Source of the DNA: Deltaproteobacteria bacterium
GTDB lineage: Bacteria > Myxococcota_A > Polyangia > Polyangiales > Ga0077539
Direction: 5' to 3'
NCBI GenBank assembly: GCA_016704445.1
Contig: JADJAE010000035.1
Location: 1-64,000, forward strand
Length of the DNA stretch: 64,000 bases
This document shows, in pieces, positions 46,104 through 55,419 of this stretch. Position numbers and translations under genes: made by a program. The first letter of the stretch is position 1, and each line of letters opens with the position of its first letter. Below the pieces are notes generated by a model, which was not told the DNA's origin, searched no databases, and was given only the letters and a program-made list of their open reading frames with translations.

Positions 46104-47171
46104 ATGTCGGCTCCGCCTCGCGCCCTCGGGCTCACTGCCCTCGTCGGCCTCCTCGTCGCCGCGGGGATCGGCCTCTGGCTCCGCTTCGGCCTGGCGGGCG
46201 TCACGCCGCTCGCGGGCACCTACGCGTTCGTGCGCCACGCGCACACGCACGCCGGCTACTACCTGGTGCTCTTTCCGCTCGCGTGGCTCGCGTGGCACCG
46301 GCTCGGGGCGCGCGCGCCGGGCCCTCGCCTCTCGGCGCTCTACGGCGCGGCGGGGCTCGCGGCGGTCGTGGCGTTCGCCCACCGCGGCTACGCGCTGCCC
46401 TCCATCGCGGGCTCGACGGTGGTCGGCGCCGTGTGGCTCATCTCCGCCGTCCGCGCCCGCGGGACGACCAGGGGATGGCTGCGGGTGGCGCCCCTGGGCA
46501 TCGCGCTCGCGGTGCTCTTCGTCCCGCCCATCGGCGTGCTCACGTCGCGCGACCCGGCCCTCGCGAACGCCATCGTTCACAGCTTCCTCTCGGTGCTGCT
46601 CCTGCTCGTGATGGTGCCGAGCGCGCTCGCGACGCTACGCTGGCCGGCGCCGCCGCCTGCGCTCTGGGCGGCGCTCGCGCTCGCGGCCGCGGGCTTCCTC
46701 GGCGCGGTGCCCTTCGGGCCGCTGGGCATCTCGCTCTCCGTCCTGGGAACGCTGCTCGCGCGGTCCGCGTGGGGCGCGCGCGGGGCCTTGCCGATCAGGC
46801 TCGCGTGGTTCGCGACCGCGGGCGGTCTGATGGCGCTCGGGGTACAGGGCGCTCCTCCGACGACGCACCGGGCGATCGCTGCGATCCACGCGATGGTGCT
46901 CGGGCCGATCTTCGTCACGCTGGCGCCGCCTGGTGGCGCGCTGACGTGGCTCTCCCTGGTCGCCGCCGGCGTCATGGGGGCCTCGCTCGTCTCGGTGGAG
47001 CTCGGTCTTGGGAGCGATCGGGCGAACCTCGGGGCGGCCCTCGCCGGGCTCGCGTGGCTGCCCGGGGCGGTCGTCGGGGTGGTCCGGCTGCTCCGGCGGC
47101 GGCCTCAGGCGACGACGTCGAGCGAGCGGCCCTCGGGCTGCGGACCGACGAAGCAGAGGGCGAGCTCGTAG
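46104..47171 (+). CDS. Polytopic membrane protein of unknown function
   Basis: A 355-residue protein with about ten hydrophobic helices. Membrane-embedded His residues occur in VRHAHTHAGYYLVLF, VAFAHRGYALPS, AIVHSFLSVLLLL and AIHAMVLGPIFV. This recalls heme- or copper-binding membrane proteins such as NnrS or cytochrome oxidase-like families, but no family signature is decisive. ATG 46104 is chosen because the hydrophobic helix starts there; no strong ribosome site. Codon use is normal for the window. Confidence 0.6.
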   Translation: MSAPPRALGLTALVGLLVAAGIGLWLRFGLAGVTPLAGTYAFVRHAHTHAGYYLVLFPLAWLAWHRLGARAPGPRLSALYGAAGLAAVVAFAHRGYALPSIAGSTVVGAVWLISAVRARGTTRGWLRVAPLGIALAVLFVPPIGVLTSRDPALANAIVHSFLSVLLLLVMVPSALATLRWPAPPPALWAALALAAAGFLGAVPFGPLGISLSVLGTLLARSAWGARGALPIRLAWFATAGGLMALGVQGAPPTTHRAIAAIHAMVLGPIFVTLAPPGGALTWLSLVAAGVMGASLVSVELGLGSDRANLGAALAGLAWLPGAVVGVVRLLRRRPQATTSSERPSGCGPTKQRASS

Positions 47172-47228
47172 CCGCCCGACGATCTCCCTCCCCATGTGTT
47201 TCCGGCGCGGTAGCGTCTCCCCCCCACC

Positions 47229-49004
47229 GTGCGCCACCCCATCCCCCCTCTCTCGATCCTCGTGGCCGTCGCGCTCGCGGGCTGTAGCGACCCCGACCCC
47301 GTCGTCGAAGACGCTGCCGTCACGACCTTCGACCTCCCCACCCTCCCCGACCTCCCCTCGCCCGACGCGACCGACGCGACCGATGCGACCGACGCGACCG
47401 ATGCGACCGACGTCCCCACCGACGCGCCCGACGTCCCCCTCGACGCCCGGTGCGTCGCTGCGCCGCCGCCCGATCCCTTCGCGGCGCCGCGCGCGGGCTG
47501 CGCCTTCACGGCGGGAGCCCGCGTGGCGGACACCCTCGGCCTCGACGCTCGCGCCCGCGCGGCGATGCCGATTCGCCATGTGATCGTCGTGATGAAGGAG
47601 AACCGCTCCTTCGACCAGATGCTCGGTCAGCTCCACGACCACGGCCAGCCCGAGACGGAGGGCATCCCGTCGACGTTCACCAACCGCGACGCTCGCGGCG
47701 CGACGGTGTCCTTCACGCGCGCGACGACCACGTGCAGCGGCTACGACCCGGGCCACCAGTGGAACGACATGCACGCCCAGGTCAACGGTGGCGCCATGGA
47801 CGGCTTCGTCACCACGGCGGCGCGCACGGCGGGCGGCAACGGCCACCAGGCGATGACCTGGTTCGGCCAGGACGACCTGCCCTTCTACTACTGGCTGGCG
47901 TCGACCTACGCGCTCAACGACCGGCACTTCGCCTCGGTCCGCAGCGGCACCTTCCCAAACCGCAACTTCGTCCTGTACGGCACCGCCGACGGGGTGCGCT
48001 CGACCGGATCGGGCTATCCCCGGCCCGGCACCCCGAACCTCTTCGACCGCCTCGACGCGGCCGGCATCACCTGGGGCGCGTACAGCGACGGCGCGTACTT
48101 CAGCGCCTCGCTCGGGTGGACGTCCTCGCACCGCGGCGCCCACTCGCTCGGCGACTTCCTCACCGCCCTCGACGCAGGAACCCTCCCCCAGGTGGTCTTC
48201 GTCGACGGCGTCGAGAACATCGACGACGAGCACCCCGACGGCAACGTCCAGCAGGGCGAGGCGTGGACCCGCAACGTCTACCAGCACGCCGTGCGCAGCC
48301 CCCTCTGGCCCGGCCTCGCCATGATCTGGACCTACGACGAGGCGGGCGGCTTCGCCGACCATGTTCCTCCGCCCGAGCGCGCCTGCATCGCCCGGCCGGG
48401 GCCCACCGACGCCGACTACTTCGCGCTCGGCCCGCGCGTACCCTTCGTGCTGGTCTCCCCGTGGGCGCGGGCGCACCACGTCTCCCACGCCGTGCAGGAG
48501 CACACCGCCGTCACCCGCTTCATCGAGGCGCTCTTCGATCTCCCCGCGCTCACCGCGCGCGACGCCAACAGCAGCGCCCTCCTCGACCTCTTCGACTTCA
48601 CCTGCGGCCCCACGCTGCTCCGTCCTCCGCCCGCGCCCGAGGCCGGTCGCCGCGGCTGCTTCGGCGGCTGTCGGCTGACCCTCGACCGCAGCGCCTACCG
48701 CCAGGGCGAGGCCATCCGCGCGAGCTTCGCAGGCTGCCCAGGCAACAACCCCATCGACTGGATCGCCGTGTACCCCTTCACCGCGGGCACGCCGACGCTG
48801 CCGATCCCGGGCTCGACGCTCTGGAAGTACCTCAACAACTCCCACGTCGGCACCGCCGCCCCGACCAGCGGAACCGTCACCCTCGACCGCGCCGCCCTGG
48901 GCCGCGGTCCGTGGCCGCTCCCGGCGGGCGAGTACACCGCGTACTACCTCCTCAACGACCAGTACCGGGTCGTCGACGCCGTGGACTTCCGGGTCACGCC
49001 GTAG
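47229..49004 (+). CDS. Phospholipase C/AcpA-type phosphoesterase lipoprotein
   Basis: A 591-residue protein starting at GTG 47229. Signal LVAVALAGC, then a tether with (DAT)n repeats. The phosphoesterase domain (about 110-440) has HVIVVMKENRSFDQMLG, DMHAQVNGGAMDGFV, RHFASVRSGTFPNRNF and IWTYDEAGGFADHVPPP, the active-site pattern of bacterial type C phospholipases and AcpA acid phosphatases (metal-binding Glu/Asp/His and nucleophile region). The C-terminal 120 residues (LTLDRSAYRQGEAIRASF, DWIAVYPF, GEYTAYYLLNDQYRVV) form a separate Ig-like domain. Probably acts on phospholipids or phosphate esters outside the cell. Confidence 0.85.
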   Translation: MRHPIPPLSILVAVALAGCSDPDPVVEDAAVTTFDLPTLPDLPSPDATDATDATDATDATDVPTDAPDVPLDARCVAAPPPDPFAAPRAGCAFTAGARVADTLGLDARARAAMPIRHVIVVMKENRSFDQMLGQLHDHGQPETEGIPSTFTNRDARGATVSFTRATTTCSGYDPGHQWNDMHAQVNGGAMDGFVTTAARTAGGNGHQAMTWFGQDDLPFYYWLASTYALNDRHFASVRSGTFPNRNFVLYGTADGVRSTGSGYPRPGTPNLFDRLDAAGITWGAYSDGAYFSASLGWTSSHRGAHSLGDFLTALDAGTLPQVVFVDGVENIDDEHPDGNVQQGEAWTRNVYQHAVRSPLWPGLAMIWTYDEAGGFADHVPPPERACIARPGPTDADYFALGPRVPFVLVSPWARAHHVSHAVQEHTAVTRFIEALFDLPALTARDANSSALLDLFDFTCGPTLLRPPPAPEAGRRGCFGGCRLTLDRSAYRQGEAIRASFAGCPGNNPIDWIAVYPFTAGTPTLPIPGSTLWKYLNNSHVGTAAPTSGTVTLDRAALGRGPWPLPAGEYTAYYLLNDQYRVVDAVDFRVTP

Positions 49005-49123
49005 CGGCAACGCGCAGCACCTGCGCCCGGGGTGCGCCGGTTGCGCTGCGTGCGAGCCGATCGCGCGCATCTTGTCCGTGCGATCAGCGCGCCAGCGCAG
49101 CCGCGGGGGAGTTCTGCCCTGGC

Positions 49124-49160
49124 GGGGGGGGGGGGGGGGGGGGGGGGGGGGCGGGGGGGG
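49124..49160. repeat. Poly-G tract: 28 consecutive G, then C and eight G
   Basis: Uninterrupted G from 49124 to 49151, one C at 49152, then G to 49160, followed by more G/C-rich sequence. It lies in the 298-bp gap between the phosphoesterase and the Gly-X-Y lipoprotein, about 140 bp before the ATG of the latter. Such a run could be a phase-variable tract, a G-quadruplex, or an assembly artefact. Nothing else in this gap looks genic. Confidence 0.75.
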
Positions 49161-49302
49161 CCGGGCGGGCCGGCGCGGCGGGGGCGGGCGGGCCCCCCGA
49201 AGGGGCTGGATGTGGGGTCCAACCCCCCACGACGGTCCACGGCTTGCTCGATCGCGGGTTCCGGGGGGGTTCCCCATTCAGGCAGGACACCGGAGATTGA
49301 CG

Positions 49303-50409
49303 ATGCGATCAACAGTTCAAGTTTCGGCTCTGGTCACCGCGGCACTGCTGATCGGCTGTGCGGGAGAGACGGGGCCGGCGGGCGCGACGGGGCCGGCGGG
49401 CGCAGCGGGCGCAGCGGGCGCAGCGGGCGCAGCGGGCGCAGCGGGCGCAGCAGGCGCGGCGGGCGCACCGGCGATCGCTCCCCCCACGGACACGAGCTTC
49501 GCCTTCGCCCTCTCCAACAACAACGGAGGCGCTTCGCACCGCGGGGCCAACGTCCTGACGCTCGACTTCGACGGCACCACGGCGTCGTCCTCACGCATCG
49601 TGTCGACCCGGGTCGCTCGACCGCCGCAGATCGACGGCCGGGACGACGGCGTCGCCGCCTGGGGCAACTTCGAGAGCGCGGTCCCGCTCCTCATCGGAAC
49701 GGGCACCCCGGGCGTCGCGAGGGCGACGCTGCGGTCTGTCTACGACAGCCAGTACATCTACTTCTTCGCCAGCTGGACGGAGACCACCGACGGATCGCAG
49801 ACCGTGGGCGCGAGCACCGCGCGCCGCCAGTACGCGTACAACGGCACCACCTGGTCGCGGAGCGGCGACGAAGACCGGGCGTACCTGATGTTCCCGATCA
49901 ATGACCCTGGCTTCGCGACGGGCGGCTGCGTGTCCGGCTGCCATGCGGCGGCGGGGACGGTCCCGGCGGGGATGGCAGCGCCGATGGGCGCCACCTGGGA
50001 CGTCTGGCACTGGAAGGCCGCCCGCACCGCGCCCTCGCAGACCGCCGACGACCAGTGGATCGACGACGGCACCCTCAACGCCAGCCCCAACAACGGCCGC
50101 ATCGACGACGTCGGCATCTCGGCCTACGTCGAGCCCGGCACGGCCACCTTGCCCGGCTCCATGCCCGCGGTCTCCGCGGCAGGCCGCGGGGTCGTCAACG
50201 GACCGCTCTGGGTATGGGACGCGACGCCCTTCAACCCGGCGCTCGCGTGGGCCGCGGGAGACTCGTTCCCCGGGGTGTACTCGCGGCTGCCGTCGGGCTC
50301 GCGCGCCGACGTGCGAGCGCTCGCGCAGTTCAACGCCACCACCGGCACCTGGACGCTCGAGCTGAAGCGCGCCCGCAACACGGGCAACGCCGACGACGTC
50401 GCCTTCTAG
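49303..50409 (+). CDS. Lipoprotein with Gly-X-Y repeats and ethylbenzene-dehydrogenase-like heme domain
   Basis: A 368-residue protein. Signal VTAALLIGC, lipobox Cys near residue 19, then about eleven Gly-X-Y triplets (GPAGATGPAGAAG...), a collagen-like stalk. The remaining 300 residues resemble the heme-binding domain of ethylbenzene dehydrogenase-type proteins (RPPQIDGRDDGVAAWGNFE, LRSVYDSQYIYFFASWTE, FPINDP, WHWKAARTAP). CVSGCH near residue 208 is a CxxxCH heme-like motif instead of CxxCH. GGAG lies about ten bases before ATG 49303. Function unknown; perhaps a surface electron carrier. Confidence 0.75.
   Translation: MRSTVQVSALVTAALLIGCAGETGPAGATGPAGAAGAAGAAGAAGAAGAAGAAGAPAIAPPTDTSFAFALSNNNGGASHRGANVLTLDFDGTTASSSRIVSTRVARPPQIDGRDDGVAAWGNFESAVPLLIGTGTPGVARATLRSVYDSQYIYFFASWTETTDGSQTVGASTARRQYAYNGTTWSRSGDEDRAYLMFPINDPGFATGGCVSGCHAAAGTVPAGMAAPMGATWDVWHWKAARTAPSQTADDQWIDDGTLNASPNNGRIDDVGISAYVEPGTATLPGSMPAVSAAGRGVVNGPLWVWDATPFNPALAWAAGDSFPGVYSRLPSGSRADVRALAQFNATTGTWTLELKRARNTGNADDVAF
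49396..49449 (+). repeat. Six perfect tandem copies of a 9-bp unit coding Gly-Ala-Ala
   Basis: The unit GCGGGCGCA is repeated six times without a mismatch inside the collagen-like stalk of the lipoprotein, with imperfect copies on both sides. Loss or gain of units keeps the frame, so stalk length can vary between strains. Confidence 0.8.
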
Positions 50410-50410
50410 G

Positions 50411-51499
50411 CTAGCGCGACGCCGCTACGACCTCGCAGCGATCCACCCACCGCACGTCCTCCGCGCGCACCCTGGCCATCACCGGCGCCGCCCCCGGGAT
50501 CGGAACCGCCAGCGTCGCCTGCCCCTCCCACTGAAACACCTGCGAGCACCACTGGCCCGCGGTCGTCCCCCAGCGCGTCCCGTCGCGCCACATCACCCCG
50601 CTCCCCGGTGTGATCTCGCCGTATCCCCGGCGCACGTCCCCGGCGACGCCCCAGCCCGCCGTCGCGACGCCTCCGGGGCTCGACAGGAGATGGGGCGGGG
50701 TCTCCTGGCGCCACCGCACGTCCGCGGCGCGCACCCACCCTCGCACCACGAGCACCTCCCCCGAGTACGAGCGGGAGCGCACCAGGAGCCACGGCCCCCG
50801 GCGGTCTTCGTCGGCGAACACGATGTCGCGCGTCGCCTGCACGCGCACCCTTCTCACGCCGGGCCCATCGGAGGGCGCGGCGAAGACCGTCACCGCCCCG
50901 CCTGGCGGGTGATACCCGCACTCCGAGCCGTCCCCGACGGGCTGACACCGCCCGAGGTTCACCGTCGTGCACCCTCGGGCCCCACCGCTCTCCGTGCAGC
51001 GAAAGACCTCGCGCGCCGTCGTGTGCGGAATCCATCGTGGGTTGGCCCGGTGCACTGGAACAGGCGCCTCCGTCGGCGCGGACGAAGGCGCGTCGAGGGT
51101 CAGCGCCCCACACGGAACCGACACGCCGCCCACGGTGAGCCCGTCGGGGCTGCGGACTGTTCCGATCACCCACGCGCCGTCGGCCCGCGAGGCGACGAAG
51201 GGGAGGCCCGCGCCGATCCCGACGACGCCGCCGATGCGCTGCGGCGCTCGCAGAAACAGGGTCACGGCCCCGACGGGTGCGGTGCCCTCGAAGGCGATGG
51301 GAGCGACGCCCTCGACGCGCGCCACGGCGCCGCGCAGCACCACGCGCGCCCGCTCTCGCAGCGTGAAGGGACCATCGGCGCCGGGCACCCTCACCGCGCC
51401 CACGACGGCGTCCCCGATGAGCGGACACTGCGCCCGCGCCGAACGCGGGAGGCTCAGGGCAGAGAGCGCGAGGAGGTAGAGCGAGCGGGGGTGCAGCAC
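50411..51499 (-). CDS. Secreted protein of unknown function
   Basis: A 362-residue protein with a cleavable signal peptide (LYLLALSALSLPRSARAQ, cut near residue 24). Mature part is beta-rich with several Cys (QCPLIGD, FRCTES-GARGCTTVN, DGSECGYHPPGGAV). Two similar segments, WVRAADVRWRQ and RVRAEDVRWVD, suggest an internal repeat. Family not recognised. It is convergent with the Gly-X-Y lipoprotein, ending 1 bp away. Confidence 0.6.
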   Translation of the reverse strand: MLHPRSLYLLALSALSLPRSARAQCPLIGDAVVGAVRVPGADGPFTLRERARVVLRGAVARVEGVAPIAFEGTAPVGAVTLFLRAPQRIGGVVGIGAGLPFVASRADGAWVIGTVRSPDGLTVGGVSVPCGALTLDAPSSAPTEAPVPVHRANPRWIPHTTAREVFRCTESGGARGCTTVNLGRCQPVGDGSECGYHPPGGAVTVFAAPSDGPGVRRVRVQATRDIVFADEDRRGPWLLVRSRSYSGEVLVVRGWVRAADVRWRQETPPHLLSSPGGVATAGWGVAGDVRRGYGEITPGSGVMWRDGTRWGTTAGQWCSQVFQWEGQATLAVPIPGAAPVMARVRAEDVRWVDRCEVVAASR

Positions 51500-51556
51500 G
51501 GCGTTGCCGGACCGACACCGCAGCGCCGGGAAAGGTTCCGTCAGGAGCTCATCGGG

Positions 51557-51916
51557 CTACGGCTGCAGCGGCGCCATCGAGAAGTCGCCGCCCGGGTAGA
51601 TGCCGACCTTGCGGCCGCTCTCGATGCCGAGCAGCCCGCAGTTGCCCTGCGACACGTACACGTTGTTGGTGCCGTCGGTGGTGACGCAGACCGTGCGGTC
51701 GGTGATCGCCCGGATGCTCACCTCACCCGTAGCCGCAGCGAAGTTGTGCCCCGGTCGAGGATCGAAGATCTCCGTGGGCGTGGGCACCGACGGCGGCGCG
51801 TCGCAGCCGAGGCCGAGCGCGCTCGCGAGCAACACCGCGCCCACCGCGGGACGAAGCCCGCCGAGACCCCAAAGCACCGTAGCCCTCGCTGACCGCCGCA
51901 ACATCGGCGGGACCAT
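51557..51916 (-). CDS. Small lipoprotein, probably retained at the inner membrane
   Basis: A 119-residue protein; ATG 51916 or 51904 may start it. Signal GAVLLASALGLGC, lipobox Cys near residue 38, followed by Asp at +2 (CDAPP), the classical inner-membrane retention residue in Proteobacteria. The mature part contains TGEVSIRAITDRTVCVTTDGTNNVYVSQGNCGLLG, a small beta domain with two Cys. Family not recognised. Confidence 0.5.
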   Translation of the reverse strand: MVPPMLRRSARATVLWGLGGLRPAVGAVLLASALGLGCDAPPSVPTPTEIFDPRPGHNFAAATGEVSIRAITDRTVCVTTDGTNNVYVSQGNCGLLGIESGRKVGIYPGGDFSMAPLQP

Positions 51917-52117
51917 ACGGTGCCGCGCGCGACGGTGTCACCTTGCTCCACCGATGCGTACGCCCGGTCAGCGGTGGGCGACGCTGGCGCGCACACGGCG
52001 ACATGCATCGTTGGTGAGCAGGTGCCGTTCATTCGCGCCGCTTCCGTCCGACGCCTTCGAGGCCCATCCTGATGGTCGACCGGGCGGACATCGCCCGGCA
52101 GAGCGGAGTTGAACGAC

Positions 52118-52963
52118 ATGGACAGCGGACTTTCCGGGCTGGTGGACGGAGCTGAGCGGCGCACCGTGCGGCGCACACGCGGCATGGGGCACGGCGGCAT
52201 CACGCGGCTGATGAGCCCGTCGGACCTGGGCGAGCTGCTCAAGCCCTTCGTGTTCCTCGATCGCATCGAGCTGCGCGGCGTCGGGCCGATGCAGATGGGC
52301 TGGCACCCGCACTCGGGCATCGCGACGGTGAGCTACCTCTTCGAGGGCGCGGCGAGCTACGAGGAGAGCAACGGCTCGCAGGGGGTCATCCCCGCGGGCG
52401 GCGTCGAGTGGATGCGCGCCGGCGGCGGCGTCTGGCACACCGGCGGGTCCGCCGAGGCGGGCACGCTGCGGGGCTACCAGCTCTGGGTGGCCCTCCCCGC
52501 GGCGCTCGAGAACGGGCCCACGGAGAGCCGCTACCTCTCGCCCTCGGAGGTCCCGACGGTGGGGCCGGCGCGGGTGATCCTCGGCCGCGTGGGCGAGGTG
52601 ACGAGCCCGGTGCCGTCGCCGGAGGGCATGACGTACCTGGCCGTGACCCTCGCGGCGGGCGAGCGCTGGACCTACCAGCCCCCGGCCGGGCACACGGTGG
52701 CCTTCGCGGCGGTTCACACGGGCGCGCTCGTGGGCCCGGAGCCCGTCGCGCAGGGAGAGCTCGTCGTGTTCGCCGAGGGCGACGGCGCGCTCCGCTTCGA
52801 GGCCGCGGTCGCCACCGACCTCATCGTGGGATCGGCCGTGAAGCACCCGCACGACCTCGTGCTGGGCCGCTACTCGGTGCACACCTCCCCGGGCGCGCTG
52901 CGCCAGGGCGAGGGCGAGATCGTCCGCCTGGGTCGCGAGCTGCGTGCCCAGGGGCGGCTCTGA
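52118..52963 (+). CDS. Pirin-family bicupin
   Basis: A 281-residue cytoplasmic protein. The pirin metal site is visible in GWHPHSGIATVSYLFEG and EWMRAGGGVWHTG (His, His, His and Glu ligands), with FVFLDRIEL and the C-terminal pirin cupin. Bacterial pirins include quercetin dioxygenases and stress-linked regulators; the substrate is unknown. GCGGAG lies nine bases before ATG 52118; an in-frame TTG at 52109 is less likely. Confidence 0.9.
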   Translation: MDSGLSGLVDGAERRTVRRTRGMGHGGITRLMSPSDLGELLKPFVFLDRIELRGVGPMQMGWHPHSGIATVSYLFEGAASYEESNGSQGVIPAGGVEWMRAGGGVWHTGGSAEAGTLRGYQLWVALPAALENGPTESRYLSPSEVPTVGPARVILGRVGEVTSPVPSPEGMTYLAVTLAAGERWTYQPPAGHTVAFAAVHTGALVGPEPVAQGELVVFAEGDGALRFEAAVATDLIVGSAVKHPHDLVLGRYSVHTSPGALRQGEGEIVRLGRELRAQGRL

Positions 52964-53048
52964 CCGTCCCTCCGCGTCGACTGCCGCTCGCCTGGCACCG
53001 CTCTCCCCGCGTGGCCCCCGTTCGCGCTACCTTCCCGGCCCTCTTCCT

Positions 53049-55415
53049 ATGGCCCGCGCACCCTGGCAGCGCTCCCGCGGCGTCGACGCCGTCCTCGACC
53101 GGTGGCGTCACGACGACGCCATCCGCCGCGACCTCGCCCTCGACCGCACGCTCGACCCCACCGAGCCCGACGCCGTCCCGCTCCCCGCCGACCTCCCCGA
53201 GGCCGTGCGCGCAGGCCTCCGCGCCCGGGGGATCACCTCCCTCTACCGCCACCAGAGCGAGGCCCTCGACCTCGCCCGCGCGGGCCGTCACCTCGTCGTC
53301 GCCACGCCCACCGCCTCGGGCAAATCCCTCTGCTTCAGCCTGCCGCTCGCCGAGCGCCTCGCCGCCGAGCCCGGCGCCCGGGCCCTCGCCCTGCTCCCCA
53401 CCAAGGCCCTCGCCCGCGACCAGGAGCACAGCCTCGGCGCACTCTTCCACGCCTCCGGCCTCGACGCGGTGGTCGCCACCTACGACGGCGACACCAACGC
53501 CGACGCCCGACGCCGCGCCCGGGAGCGCGCCAACGTGATCATCACCAACCCCGACATGCTCCACGGGGGGATGCTCCCGCACCACGCGAGCTGGTCGCGC
53601 TTCTTCTCCTCGCTGCGCTTCGTCATCGTCGACGAGCTCCACGCCCTCACCGGCGTCTTCGGCTCGCACGTCGCCAACGTCCTCCGTCGGCTCCGTCGCA
53701 TCGCGCGCTTCCACGGCAGCGACCCGGTCTTCCTCTGCGCCTCGGCCACGCTCGGCAACCCGGGCGCCCACGCCGCCCGGATGATCGGCGCCCCGGTCGT
53801 CACCATCGACCGCTCGGGCGCTCCCGTCGGCCCGCGCAACGTCGTCGTCTACAACCCGCCGATCATCAACCCCGAGCTCGGCGTACGGGCGAGCTACACC
53901 CGCTCCGCCGTGCGCCTCGCGGCCGACCTCGTGCGAGCGCAGGTGCCCACCCTCGTCTTCGGCGGATCGCGCCACGCCGTCGAGACCATGCTCCGCTACC
54001 TGCGCGACCGGATGCGCCCCGAGGGCGTCCCCGACGAGGCGCTTCAGGCCTACCGCGGCGGCTACCTCCCGGAGACGCGCCGTCGCATCGAGAAGGGCCT
54101 GCGCGACGGCGACGTGCGCTGCGTGATCGCCACCTCCGCGCTGGAGCTCGGCATCGACCTCGGCGACCTCGACGCGGTCGTCTGCGCGGGCTACCCCGGG
54201 ACCCTCGCCGCCCTCTGGCAGCGCTTCGGCCGCGCGGGCCGCCGCGGCGTGTCCTCGCTCGCGCTCCTGGTCACCTCCGCCGCCCCGGTGGACCAGTACC
54301 TCGCGCGCGACCCGCGGTGGATCCTCGGGGCGCCCATCGAGGAGGCGCGGGTCGACCCCAACAACGTCGAGCTGCTGCTGCAGCACCTGCGCTGCGCCAC
54401 CTTCGAGCTGCCCTTCGCCGCGAAGGAGTCCTACGGCGAGCTCTCCGCGGACGCCACCGCCGACGCGCTCGCGGTGCTCGCCGAGGAGGGCTCCATCCAC
54501 CAGAGCAACAGCCGCTGGACCTGGGTCGCCACCGACTACCCCGCCCAGCGGGTCTCGCTGCGCTCCATCAGCGAGGTGCGCGTGGCCGTGATCGAGAAGG
54601 ACACCCAGCGCACCCTCGCGGAGCTCGACCACCGCAGCGCCCTGCTCCAGCTCCACGCCCGCGCGATCTACCAGCACGAGGGAGCGCCCTGGCTGGTGGA
54701 GTCGCTCGACCTGGAAGGGCGGCGCGCGGTGGTGATCCCCTCGCCGCACGACTGGTTCACCGAGGCCATCACCCGCACCCGGCTCGACGTGCTCCACGCC
54801 GAGGAGACCGAAGCCCTGGTGGCGGAGTCCGACGGCCCCACCGCGACGCTGGGCGAGGTGCAGGTCACCACCGAGGTCACGGGGTTTCGCCGGGTGCGCT
54901 TCCACACCCACGAGCACCTCGGGCAGGACCGCCTCGACCTGCCCCCCTTCGTCATCGAGACCGACGCCTGCTGGATCTCCCTCCCCGCCGACCGCTTCGA
55001 CGCCGCGTGCGCCCGCGTGGACGGCGAAGGCGACGTGAGCGGACGCGCCCGGGTGCTCGACGGCCTGCGGGGCCTCGGCCACGCGCTGCGCTCCATCGCC
55101 AGCCTCGCGCTCATGTGCTCCCCGCAGGACCTCGGCACCTCCATCGAGCTGCTCCCCGCGGCCGACGACGACCCCGGGGTGGTGTCGCCGACGCTCTTCC
55201 TCTACGACGCCGCGCCCGGCGGCGTGGGCCTCGCCGAGCGGGCCTTCGAGCGACGCGACGCGCTGCTCTCCCGCGCCCGCTCGCTGGTGCTCGACTGCCC
55301 CTGCGCCCACGGGTGTCCGGCCTGCGTGAGCCCCGGCCTCGACGACAGCGCCGGCGACCGCAAGCAGATGGCCCTCGCGCTCTTCGACGCGCTGGGCGCC
55401 CCTACGCTGCAGTAG
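53049..55415 (+). CDS. mrfA: MrfA-type DEAD/DEAH helicase with C-terminal zinc module (DUF1998)
   Basis: A 788-residue superfamily 2 helicase. Motif I VVATPTASGKSL, motif Ia LLPTKALARDQ, motif II VDELHAL (DEXH-type), motif III ASATLGN, motif V ALELGIDLG and motif VI QRFGRAGRRG are present. The C-terminal DUF1998 has the four-Cys zinc site CPCAHGCPACVSP. B. subtilis MrfA (YprA) works with the exonuclease MrfB in repair of mitomycin-type lesions; no mrfB is adjacent here. Start ATG 53049; ends 5 bp from the convergent gene. Confidence 0.88.
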   Translation: MARAPWQRSRGVDAVLDRWRHDDAIRRDLALDRTLDPTEPDAVPLPADLPEAVRAGLRARGITSLYRHQSEALDLARAGRHLVVATPTASGKSLCFSLPLAERLAAEPGARALALLPTKALARDQEHSLGALFHASGLDAVVATYDGDTNADARRRARERANVIITNPDMLHGGMLPHHASWSRFFSSLRFVIVDELHALTGVFGSHVANVLRRLRRIARFHGSDPVFLCASATLGNPGAHAARMIGAPVVTIDRSGAPVGPRNVVVYNPPIINPELGVRASYTRSAVRLAADLVRAQVPTLVFGGSRHAVETMLRYLRDRMRPEGVPDEALQAYRGGYLPETRRRIEKGLRDGDVRCVIATSALELGIDLGDLDAVVCAGYPGTLAALWQRFGRAGRRGVSSLALLVTSAAPVDQYLARDPRWILGAPIEEARVDPNNVELLLQHLRCATFELPFAAKESYGELSADATADALAVLAEEGSIHQSNSRWTWVATDYPAQRVSLRSISEVRVAVIEKDTQRTLAELDHRSALLQLHARAIYQHEGAPWLVESLDLEGRRAVVIPSPHDWFTEAITRTRLDVLHAEETEALVAESDGPTATLGEVQVTTEVTGFRRVRFHTHEHLGQDRLDLPPFVIETDACWISLPADRFDAACARVDGEGDVSGRARVLDGLRGLGHALRSIASLALMCSPQDLGTSIELLPAADDDPGVVSPTLFLYDAAPGGVGLAERAFERRDALLSRARSLVLDCPCAHGCPACVSPGLDDSAGDRKQMALALFDALGAPTLQ

Positions 55416-55419
55416 AAGC

